5,365 nt of DNA from Candidatus Latescibacter anaerobius SCGC AAA252-E07. Lineage in GTDB: Bacteria; Latescibacterota; Latescibacteria; Latescibacterales; Latescibacteraceae. The stretch lies in the NCBI GenBank assembly GCA_000403035.1, contig AQSL01000053.1, forward strand, positions 1-5,365, written 5' to 3'. Positions 1 through 5,365 of this stretch are shown piece by piece; the stretch's first letter is position 1; each line of letters begins with the position of its first letter. The position numbers and the translations under genes were made by a program. The notes under the pieces are model-generated. The model did no database searches, was not told the origin of the DNA, and worked only from the letters and a program-made list of their open reading frames with translations.

Positions 1-111
1 TGCCGGGGGCTCATGAAGATTCCACCATTCATTATCACTCTCTGTTACTCCAATGTAATTGTATTCGTCCTTATAAGACACAGCATGAGCACTAATTTTT
101 GCCCCCCAGCC
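1..111 (-). other. Start of a further C-terminal beta segment, cut by window edge
   Basis: Residues 1752-1788, beginning GWGAKISAHAVSYKDEYNYIG and ending WWNLHEPPA. The pattern of a hydrophobic strand, then DxxNxxG, then an acidic stretch and EPP resembles the segment that follows the GWNxxGNPF module in FCB secreted proteins. There a short beta-strand and then a sorting domain usually follow. The remainder lies outside the window. Confidence 0.5.
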
Positions 112-3100
112 TTCAGACAAAACTTTCGAAATTTTTTCAGTTTCAGTATTATCAGGTTTTGCTGATTCAGAGCAATGGACAAGTATTCCACCCCAGGGTG
201 AAACAGATTCTTCCAATGCTATATCTTCTGGTATAATTTCTCCCCATCCTCCCCATTTTCCCCATTCTTTCTCTTCTTCATTCCACTTTCCTTCATTCCA
301 CTGATAAGCTTTAATATCTTTATCTGTTACATTAATTATTTCTTTTAGCGGAACTTTGAATGGAAATGGATTGCCAACAATATTCCAGCCATAGCTTAAT
401 TCAATTTTTTCTTCATCTTTCGAATATATCTGTATTGTAGTTCCTTTTACTTGTAATTCTATCGGCACCGGAATGCCTATTTCTGGTTTTCCTGTCGTTT
501 CTTTAATACCCTTCCGCTGGAATAGAAAGATTGCCCTGCCTACCTCAAAAGAAACTGGTTGATATACAAGATCATGTTCATTGGCACGCTTATTTGTACG
601 ATAAGAACCATAATGCCATCTTGCATCGCTGCCCTTTCCACATTTACCAAGCTGACGTTTGAGAAGTTCAATAATATTATTTTCTTCGGATTCATTTATT
701 ACAGCCGGCACAGAAAAAAGCGTCCATTTGTTATTAACTACTCCACCTTTATGTGCAGATTCACTTGTGTTGTTAACAGATAATGATTCTAATACCTGCC
801 GAACTGCAAATGTTTCAGAAACACCATATTCGTTATTATTCTCATTATCGTCTAATGCTTTAACATAGTATCTCAAATCAGGTTTAATATTATTATAAGA
901 AATTATTGCAGTAAACAAGCTATCATTATTTTCTGAATACATTTTTTTTGGTTCTGGCTCATTTTCGGTAGATGTATAGTAATAATGCAACATGACAGAA
1001 GATGTATCGACCAGAGAAATTTTATCGTATATATACGCCTGTACAATGAAATTAGCGTCAGTAATTTCTAATGGATTCAAAATTTCAATTTCTGGAGGAG
1101 AATCCACTACAAAATAAACCTGCTCTGTGTCTGTAATTTTAACTCGCTCACCTGCTCTATTTATTGCTTCAACATAAACTTCAAAATCTTCTTTATCATT
1201 ACAGGTAACTATCGCTTGAGCAATACCTTTAATATCCGTTCTAACAACCGTTGAATCAGATTCTGTATCTATCCATTGAGTGATAGTTTGTTCTTGTCCT
1301 CTGAATTTAAATACAACTTCTGCTCCAGGGACAAGATTAGAATATTTATCTTTAATTGTTGCAAAAACTGTTATGTTACCACCAGCATAAGTTGTATCGG
1401 GCAGGACAGCGACCTTTGAACTATCGGCATCAGCATCACCCGGTAAAAATGTGACCGTTGGCGTTTGTTCCTGGAGTTCTTCATCAGCAGTGACATATAC
1501 TTTCTTTGTTTCAGCTATCTCGCTGGTAAATGAAACATTGATTGTTCCAGTTGAATCTGTATACTCTTGTTCAAAATCAATATTTTTTAGAGTTGTATCA
1601 TTAACACCATCTGTAGTACGCAATTCTATAAATATTTCATTATGAAAAACTTTATAAACTGGTTTATCATTTTCGTCTTTGAGAGTTACTTTTATCTTTA
1701 TCGGTGAATCAACTACTGCATTATCTGGACTATCAGGGAATACCTCGACATTTGATTTTCCTTTATCCACATATTCTCTGAACAAAATTTGAGGCTGCAT
1801 CGTTAATGTTTTTTCTTCGCCATTCTCATTATATGTTGTTATTACTGTTTTTACTCCTGGTTGTTTACTGGTAATTGTTGCTTGAATTTCACCTTTTTTA
1901 TCGGTTTTATTTGACAAGAACGGAAGTACTAAAACACCCGTGGTATCAATAAAGCTAATTGATAAAGTACTATCGGGAATACTGGGAATATTATTTCCAT
2001 TCTTATCCCTTAATGCTATAATAACTGTAACACTATCATCGATAGTTACAGCTTCAGGTGATAAAACAACTTTCGATGAATCAGCATCAACAATACCGGG
2101 TATAAAAGTGAATTTTGGTTTTTGTTCCAATTCTACACCATCTGCAATAATAGTTATGGTCTTCTCTTCTGCTATCAGGCATGTAAAAGTCGCTAGAATT
2201 TGTCCATATAATGTCTTTTCATCCAGAAAAACAAAGTCTTCAATACCAGTAGAATCACTGAATTGAACTATAATCTCATCACGGAATACATTATCAATTC
2301 TAATTTTGCCTTCGTTTTTGAGCTTTATCGTTAGAGTGTCGGTTGATCCAACTACCAAACTATCTAAAACATCAACAGTTGATGTACCTGCATCCACTAC
2401 ATCTCTGAACCAAATGTGAGGCTGATTACTTAATAATATGTCACCATCTTTATCTTTAATTGTTATTTTTATGATTTTTCCTTCTGGAACCATAGAGTAA
2501 AAAGTGGTGCGAATTACTCCAAATGAATCAGTGCTATCCTCAATAAATTTGATTTCAGAAATACCCTTAATTTCTCCATCTTTATTCTCAACTCTTATTT
2601 CAATTTCAGTATGTGGAATATCCGAAATAAGATGTCTAAATTTATCAATTAACGTTACGGTAACTGTTACCTCTTTATTGATAGTTATAGCTTCATGTGA
2701 GATATTAACCTCAGATAAATCCATATCAACAGCACCAACAACAAAAGTCAAAGTCACCGGGTCTAAATCAAAAACAAACGCATTAACGGCAAATACTTTT
2801 CCCCCAAAGGTCGAATCCTGCAGCGCAAACTCAGCATGAATTATTCCATCATCACCGGATTTCTCATCAATTTTTAAAGGGTTCACAGGTTTTCCATCAA
2901 AATTGAAAGTTATGTTCTCTTTAGATTTACCAGACACGGGATTTCTATAACGATCTTTGAGATTAACATTAACCGCAAAATTTGCCCTATCCGCAACATC
3001 ACTTACCCTTATTGTATCTTTATCAGAAATGAAAAAAGTATAAAGAGAATCAACTGCATCTGAATTAAATTTTACTATTACCGGTTTTAAATCTACACCT

Positions 3101-5365
3101 CTCGCATTAACAGTGATATTTTTGTCTCCTGAAGTAGTATCCTGTAACGCCATCTCAGCCTGAATAAATCCATCCGCATCGGTCGAATCGCCCATAGATA
3201 ATACAGCAGCCTGGACATCATCGTACATGATTGTTATTTCGTCTTTTTTAACATCAAGTATGGAATTCTCAAATCTATCTTTGAGAGTAATGTCAAGTAT
3301 CACATTTACTGTATCCTGACTCACAGTAAATGTATCTTGATCTATATTAACCATTGAGATAAAAGTATCAATATCACCAGGTTTGAATGTAAAAATGGCT
3401 GGAGCCAAATCTATACCTGCTGCAGTAACACTGAACACTATTTCTCCAGTTGTAGTATCCTGTAACGCAAACTCAGCCTGAAACAGCCCATTTACATCAG
3501 TCGAATCTCCTAAAGATATCAAAACAGCATCTTCAATTTCAAAATTGATATCTATTTCATCTTCAATTACACCTGGTATGGGATTTTCAAATCTATCATT
3601 GAGGGTTATATTAAGCTTTACATTTATTGAATCAGAACTCACCACAGAACTCTCTGGATCAAAAGCAACCAGTGAACTAACTGAATCAACATCACCCGGA
3701 AAAAACCATACTGTTGCTGTATTACTCAATTCAACTCCGTCCGCAATAATACTTATGGTTTTCCCCTCAGCTTTTTCACTGGTGAAAGTTACCATAATTA
3801 TTCCGTTTGTATCTGTTGAATCAGTAAGGTTTTCAAGTTCCGATACACCAGTAGTATCACTTATATCAATATTTATCTCATCATCATATAATACATAGTA
3901 AATTGGTTTGTCATCTGAGTCATTAAGTGTTATTGTTATCGTAACTAGTGAATCAACTTCTATACTTTCAGCCGATACTTCGACTGATGAATTATCGGGA
4001 TCCACTGGTTCTCTGAAGAAAATATGCGGCGTTTCAGTTAGTGTTATTTCTTTATCATTATGAGTAACTGTGACAGTTACTGTTTTTTCTTCTGCTGACG
4101 TACTGCTGAATGTTGCCCGGATTATTCCCAATAAATCGGTATGAACTGTCTCAAATTTAGGATCAGAAACTCCCGTTGTATCACTGATAACAATTTTTAT
4201 ATTACTATCTGGAATATCCGGAACAGGATTGGCAAACTTATCAAGCAATGTAATTTTAATCGTAGCTTCCTTATTGATTGTTAATGCTTTGTGGGATAAA
4301 AAAACCTTGGAACTGTCAGCATTTACTGTATCAGGTAAAAATATGACCGTTGTTTGTTCCAATACAACTTCATCTGCAGTAACACTTATGGTTTTTACTC
4401 CGGATTTCTCACTTGTAAAAGTAGCTTTTATTATACCATTTACAGTGAAGAGATCTTCTTTCGTAAGATTTTTAACACCTACATTATCAGTTATTTCAAT
4501 ATTTATTTCATCTGCAAAGACATTGTCAATTGGATTATCATTTTTATCTATGAGAGTTATCGTTATAATTTCTGGTTTGTTAACTATTAAACTATTTTTA
4601 AGTACCTCCACAGTAGAATTGCTCGGGTCCACCTCTTCTCTAAACACAATTGTTCGCTGTGAAACTAATTGTTGATCATAAATAATTGATATACTCTTTT
4701 CTCCTTTTGCCATTGGAATAAAAGTTGCTTGAATTTCTCCCTCTGCATTTGTATAATCTTCCTGGTAAAAAATTTCGGTAATATCTTCTGGAATTACTTC
4801 AATCTTAATATCATCTTTTGGAATATCCGGGATAGGATTTTTGTACTTATCATTCAATGTTATAGTGACCGTAACATCTTTATAGATAGTTCTATAATCA
4901 TGTGATAAAGCAACCTCGGTTTTTTCCGCATCCACAATGCCGGGAATTATTGTCAGCGTAGCTGGTGCAAGGCTCAGAGTATCCACAGTAACTGTGATCA
5001 TTTTTTCGCCAACGAGGGTATCAGATAAAAGGAGAATCACCTGCATGATCCCAGCGGAATCAGATTCAGCAGTTATATCTTCTGGAACAATTGCTTCTCC
5101 TTTAAAGTCGAAATGTAAATCTGTCCCGGAAACACCCGGCTTTACATTCGCAAACTGATCCTTGAGTGATATTTCAACCTTCACAGTATCAGCAGTATCA
5201 CTTGCAGTTAATTTATCTTGCTCTATAGTAACAGTTGATTGAGCGGAATCAACAGAGCCGGGAATAAACGACAGAGTAACCGGAGTCAAATCTACACTAC
5301 TCGCATTAACAGCGATATCTCTATTTCCTGGTGTCGTTTCATTTAACTCCAGTTCTGCCTGAATC
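1..5365 (-). CDS. Giant Ig-like-repeat surface/secreted protein, partial at both ends
   Basis: The minus-strand frame read from 5364 down to 1 gives 1,788 codons without a stop; base 5365 belongs to a split codon. The composition is that of extracellular beta-sandwich arrays: rich in T, V, I, D, S and N, with only four cysteines. About 14 Big_1/invasin-like repeats (residues 1-1420) are followed by a fibronectin-III-like module (1421-1524) and a two-part WTLFSVP / GWNIVGNPF module (about 1547-1751), then the start of another beta-rich segment. Families with this layout are exported proteins of FCB-group bacteria, often carrying a C-terminal sorting domain. That domain and the signal peptide would lie outside the window. 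The role is inferred to be a long extracellular stalk or adhesin; no catalytic motif is seen. The absence of any stop across 5.4 kb and the in-phase repeats make the coding call very secure; the function is not established. Confidence 0.96.
112..792 (-). other. Two-part WTLFSVP / GWNIVGNPF C-terminal module
   Basis: Residues 1525-1751. WTLFSVP (726-706) opens the first half, and FEVGRAIFLF follows where related proteins have F.PGRAFWLI. The second half starts LSYGWNIVGNPFPFKVPL (GWNIVGNPF at 390-364), continues into AYQWNEGKW and a Trp/Gly-rich tract, and reaches SPWGGILVHC (201-172), matching a common PWxGYxV strand. From memory, this paired arrangement occurs in secreted proteins of FCB-group candidate phyla, upstream of C-terminal sorting domains. 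Its biochemical function is, to my knowledge, unclear. It contains two of the protein's four cysteines (1575 and 1731), which could pair if exported. Confidence 0.65.
238..303 (-). repeat. Trp/Gly/Glu/Lys-rich low-complexity tract with in-frame microrepeats
   Basis: Residues 1688-1709, from QWNEGKWNEEE to EWGKWGGWGE. On the plus strand, TCCCCAT occurs three times at 9-base spacing (241-247, 250-256, 259-265), and CTTCATTCCAC occurs twice at 15-base spacing (276-286, 291-301). Both periods are multiples of three, so copy-number changes would keep the frame. The coding strand is almost all purine except for the T of TGG and AAT codons. Confidence 0.85.
793..1104 (-). other. Fibronectin-III-like / Ig-like linker module
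   Basis: Residues 1421-1524. It starts DSPPEIEILNPLEITDANF and continues VQAYIYDKISLVDTSSVMLHYYY, then KKMYSENNDSLFTAIIS, PDLRYYVKALDDNENN. The pattern PPxI, then a V.A.I.D strand, an L.YY strand, LFTAII and YYVKALDDN is familiar from beta-sandwich modules near the C-termini of FCB secreted proteins, where the last part often reads LEYYIxAxDxxGN. It differs clearly from the VDxxxSxV repeats and separates the stalk from the C-terminal region. The exact Pfam family is not certain. Confidence 0.65.
1105..1437 (-). repeat. Final Ig-like repeat R13, closest to canonical Big_1
   Basis: Residues 1310-1420 (111 aa). It begins DADADSSKVAVLPDTTYAGG, followed by ITVFATIKDKYSNLVPGAEV, VFKFRGQEQ, VVRTDIKGIAQAIVTCND, FEVYVEAINRAGERVKI and a closing QVYFVVDSPP. 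The DKYSNLVPGAEVVF core is the nearest in the window to the textbook invasin-type DxxGNPVPGATVTF pattern. The end differs from all other repeats and leads into the next module. It includes one cysteine (residue 1388). Confidence 0.82.
1438..1773 (-). repeat. Ig-like repeat R12 (subtype C)
   Basis: Residues 1198-1309 (112 aa, the longest repeat). It contains YVDKGKSNVEVFPDSPDN, IKIKVTLKDENDKPVYKV, FHNEIFIEL, TDSTGTINVSFTSEIAETKK, VTADEELQEQTP and a closing TFLPG. It is subtype C. The NEI and the DKP turn resemble R5. Small insertions (SPDN; the NDTTLKN region) account for the extra length. Confidence 0.87.
1774..2094 (-). repeat. Ig-like repeat R11 (subtype B)
   Basis: Residues 1091-1197 (107 aa). 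It contains IVDADSSKVVLSPEAVTID, VTVIIALRDKNGNNIPSIP, FIDTTGVLVLP, TDKKGEIQATITSKQPGVKT, TTYNENGEEKTL and a closing PQILFRE. It is subtype B, with SIP after the turn and the FRE ending, and aligns best with R4. Confidence 0.87.
2095..2400 (-). repeat. Ig-like repeat R10 (subtype C), degenerate central turn
   Basis: Residues 989-1090 (102 aa). It contains VVDAGTSTVDVLDS, LTIKLKNEGKIRIDNVFRDEI, FSDSTGIEDF, LYGQILATFTCLIAEEKT, IIADGVELEQK and a closing FTFIPG. The IDNVFxDEI segment matches R3. The usual DKxxNP turn is eroded to NEGKIR. It holds a lone cysteine (residue 1062, bases 2179-2181), unusual in this nearly Cys-free array. Confidence 0.86.
2401..2733 (-). repeat. Ig-like repeat R9 (subtype B)
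   Basis: Residues 878-988 (111 aa). It contains AVDMDLSEVNISHEAITINK, VTVTVTLIDKFRHLISDIP, TEIEIRVENKDGEIKG, TDSFGVIRTTFYS, IKITIKDKDGDI and a closing PHIWFRD. It is the subtype B counterpart of R2 and R4. The NP of the central turn is replaced by HL, and a short KDGE insertion makes it longer than most repeats. Confidence 0.87.
2734..3057 (-). repeat. Ig-like repeat R8 (subtype A)
   Basis: Residues 770-877 (108 aa). It contains AVDSLYTFFISDKDTIRVSD, VNLKDRYRNPVSGK, ENITFNFDGKPV, GDDGIIHAEFALQDST, VNAFVFDLDPVTL and a closing TFVVG. It is the last of three consecutive subtype A repeats. The first strand (YTFFISDKD) departs from the STV pattern of the other repeats. Confidence 0.86.
3058..3375 (-). 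repeat. Ig-like repeat R7 (subtype A)
   Basis: Residues 664-769 (106 aa). It contains DIDTFISMVNIDQDTFTVSQ, LDITLKDRFENSILDV, KDEITIMY, GDSTDADGFIQAEMALQDTT, VNARGVDLKPV and an atypical end KFNSD. The usual NP turn has become NS, and the FxPG ending is lost. It is closest to R6 and R8. Confidence 0.88.
3134..3164 (-). repeat. 31-bp near-identical segment, copy in R7
   Basis: This stretch encodes the QAEMALQDTT strand-turn. It matches 3452-3482 with two mismatches, offset by 318 bases (106 codons, one repeat length). A more diverged version (five mismatches from the R6 copy) lies at 2810-2840 in R8. Confidence 0.85.
3376..3693 (-). repeat. Ig-like repeat R6 (subtype A)
   Basis: Residues 558-663 (106 aa). 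It contains DVDSVSSLVAFDPESS, LNITLNDRFENPIPGV, EDEIDINF, GDSTDVNGLFQAEFALQDTT, VTAAGIDLAPA and a closing FTFKPG. It aligns without gaps to R7 (51 of 106 residues identical by hand count), and the two share a 31-base stretch with two mismatches. Confidence 0.88.
3452..3482 (-). repeat. 31-bp near-identical segment, copy in R6
   Basis: This stretch encodes the QAEFALQDTT strand-turn of R6 and matches 3134-3164 in R7 at 29 of 31 bases. It is the strongest DNA-level similarity I found between repeats, and it points to relatively recent local duplication or gene conversion within the A block. Confidence 0.85.
3694..4008 (-). repeat. Ig-like repeat R5 (subtype C)
   Basis: Residues 453-557 (105 aa). 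It contains PVDPDNSSVEVSAES, VTITITLNDSDDKPIYYV, YDDEINIDISDTTGV, TDTNGIIMVTFTSEKAEGKT, IIADGVELSNT and a closing WFFPG. It has the subtype C DDEINI and IADGVEL signatures. The canonical NP turn is replaced by DKP. Confidence 0.88.
4009..4326 (-). repeat. Ig-like repeat R4 (subtype B)
   Basis: Residues 347-452 (106 aa). It carries VNADSSKVFLSHKALTINKE, the canonical turn LDKFANPVPDIPDSNIKI, DTTGVSDP, LLGIIRATFSS, EKTVTVTVTHNDKEI, and ends PHIFFRE. It resembles R9 (SHEAITINKEVTVTVTLIDKF; PHIWFRD) more closely than it resembles neighbouring repeats. That supports block duplication rather than simple neighbour-to-neighbour copying. Confidence 0.88.
4327..4635 (-). repeat. Ig-like repeat R3 (subtype C)
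   Basis: Residues 244-346 (103 aa). It starts EVDPSNSTVEVLKN, has the turn IDKNDNPIDNVFADEINIEI, then VNGIIKATFTSEKSGVKT and SVTADEVVLEQT, and ends IFLPDT. The NVFxDEI segment and the VTADE/IADGVEL strand mark subtype C (R3, R5, R10, R12). The end has PDT where sister repeats have PG. Confidence 0.87.
4636..4938 (-). repeat. Ig-like repeat R2 (subtype B)
   Basis: Residues 143-243 (101 aa). It runs IVDAEKTEVALSHD, then VTVTITLNDKYKNPIPDIP, DDIKIEV, TNAEGEIQATFIP, GEKSISIIYD, and ends TIVFRE. The DIP after the NP turn and the FRE ending define subtype B (R2, R4, R9, R11). It is followed directly by a subtype C repeat and forms the first half of a two-domain B-C unit. Confidence 0.87.
4939..5256 (-). 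repeat. Ig-like repeat R1 (subtype A)
   Basis: Residues 37-142 (106 aa). It opens with SVDSAQSTV, has the central turn KDQFANVKPG, then GTDLHFDF, DSAGIMQV and LSDTLVGEKMITVTV, and closes with TIIPG. The double strand LSxTxxGEK...LAPA is the subtype A signature shared with R6-R8. The predicted fold is a bacterial Ig-like (Big_1-type) beta-sandwich acting as a structural spacer. Confidence 0.85.
5257..5364 (-). repeat. Ig-like repeat R0 (subtype A), C-terminal part only
   Basis: Residues 1-36. This is the last third of a repeat: the IQAELEL strand, an NETTPGN turn, the AVNASSVDLTPV strand pair and the closing SFIPG. It matches the end of R6-R8 (QAEFALQDT...VTAAGIDLAPA), so it belongs to subtype A. 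Its N-terminal two thirds lie beyond the window edge, which shows that the array continues upstream in the gene. Confidence 0.85.

Larger units (their letters stand above)
1438..2733 (-). repeat. Four-domain cassette B-C-B-C, copy 2 (R9-R12)
   Basis: Residues 878-1309. Same order and junctions as copy 1: FRD-VVD between R9 and R10, FIPG-IVD between R10 and R11, FRE-YVD between R11 and R12. The copies are diverged at the sequence level, so the duplication is old, or selection has kept only the structural positions. Confidence 0.75.
3694..4938 (-). repeat. Four-domain cassette B-C-B-C, copy 1 (R2-R5)
   Basis: Residues 143-557. Two B-C domain pairs stand in a row. Each pair has the same junction, FRE-x-VD-x-x-x-S-x-VEV, and the pair ends in a proline-containing strand (PDT or FFPG). 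The same four-domain order recurs at R9-R12 after three A repeats. Confidence 0.75.

Noticed and set aside
238..303. Possible G-quadruplex in the G-rich minus strand
   Set aside because: Only three GGGG runs are present and no fourth GGG run lies nearby, so an ordinary intramolecular quadruplex is not supported. The pattern is explained by repeated TGG-GGA codons.
559..868. Two overlapping plus-strand ORFs of about 70 codons
   Set aside because: They lie antisense to the fully open minus-strand frame across the WTLFSVP and FN3-like region, have no recognisable family, and overlap each other in different frames. They are shadows.
942..949. A8 run on the coding strand (and a T7 run near 4298-4304) as a possible slippage or programmed frameshift site
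   Set aside because: The same frame is open and domain-consistent on both sides. No alternative frame continues with meaningful sequence, so there is no evidence that slippage is used or that an indel is present.
1451..5158. Plus-strand ORFs of 64-148 codons at 1451, 1940, 2504, 3545, 4229, 4354 and 4937
   Set aside because: All but the one at 4354 fall in the same offset frame opposite the Ig repeats, and they recur with the repeat period. This is expected from repetitive V/T/S/D-rich codons on the other strand. Their serine-rich translations have no domain logic.
1438..5256. Regular roughly 318-bp periodicity as a CRISPR or satellite array
   Set aside because: The period equals one Ig domain (101-112 codons), the units are diverged, and they are translated in frame. 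There are no short identical repeats with unique spacers.
1..5365. Search for promoters, terminators, tRNA or other RNA genes
   Set aside because: The window is coding throughout on the minus strand. No convincing hairpin followed by a T run, tRNA-like fold or intergenic gap was seen, and AT-rich promoter-like hexamers inside the gene are expected by chance.

Overview
The whole window lies inside one gene. On the minus strand a single reading frame stays open from base 5364 to base 1 (1,788 complete codons, no stop and no frameshift) and runs off both edges. It encodes part of a giant, presumably secreted or surface-exposed protein. The start codon, signal peptide, promoter and terminator are all outside the window. 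Residue numbers below count from the first complete codon, 5364-5362.

From N- to C-terminus (high to low coordinates) the protein has five parts. (1) Residues 1-1420 are a tandem array of about 14 bacterial Ig-like (Big_1/invasin-type) beta-sandwich repeats of 101-112 residues. They typically begin VDxxxSxV, carry a central DKxxNP-type turn and a DxxGxIxAxF strand, and end in FxPG or FRE. (2) The repeats fall into three subtypes, A, B and C, in the order A(partial)-A-[B-C-B-C]-A-A-A-[B-C-B-C]-final repeat. This suggests duplication of a multi-domain cassette. (3) Residues 1421-1524 form a different, fibronectin-III-like module. (4) Residues about 1525-1751 hold a two-part W..(F)SVP / GWNxxGNPF module of the kind found near the C-termini of secreted proteins in FCB-group bacteria. 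It contains a striking Trp/Gly/Glu-rich insert encoded by short DNA repeats. (5) Residues 1752-1788 begin a further beta-rich segment ending EPP at the window edge. In related proteins I would expect a C-terminal sorting or anchoring domain shortly after this.

The DNA is AT-rich. AT-rich DNA, giant Ig-repeat arrays and the GWNxxGNPF module together suggest an uncultured FCB-superphylum bacterium (Bacteroidota relatives such as Cloacimonadota, Marinimicrobia, KSB1 or Calditrichota types). This placement is inference from recalled family patterns and was not searched.

The likely role is a long extracellular stalk or adhesin-like fibre: the Ig array acts as a spacer and the C-terminal modules handle display, export or attachment. 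No enzyme active site is visible. All plus-strand ORFs are antisense shadows. There is no RNA gene, CRISPR array, insertion sequence or intergenic gap in the window.
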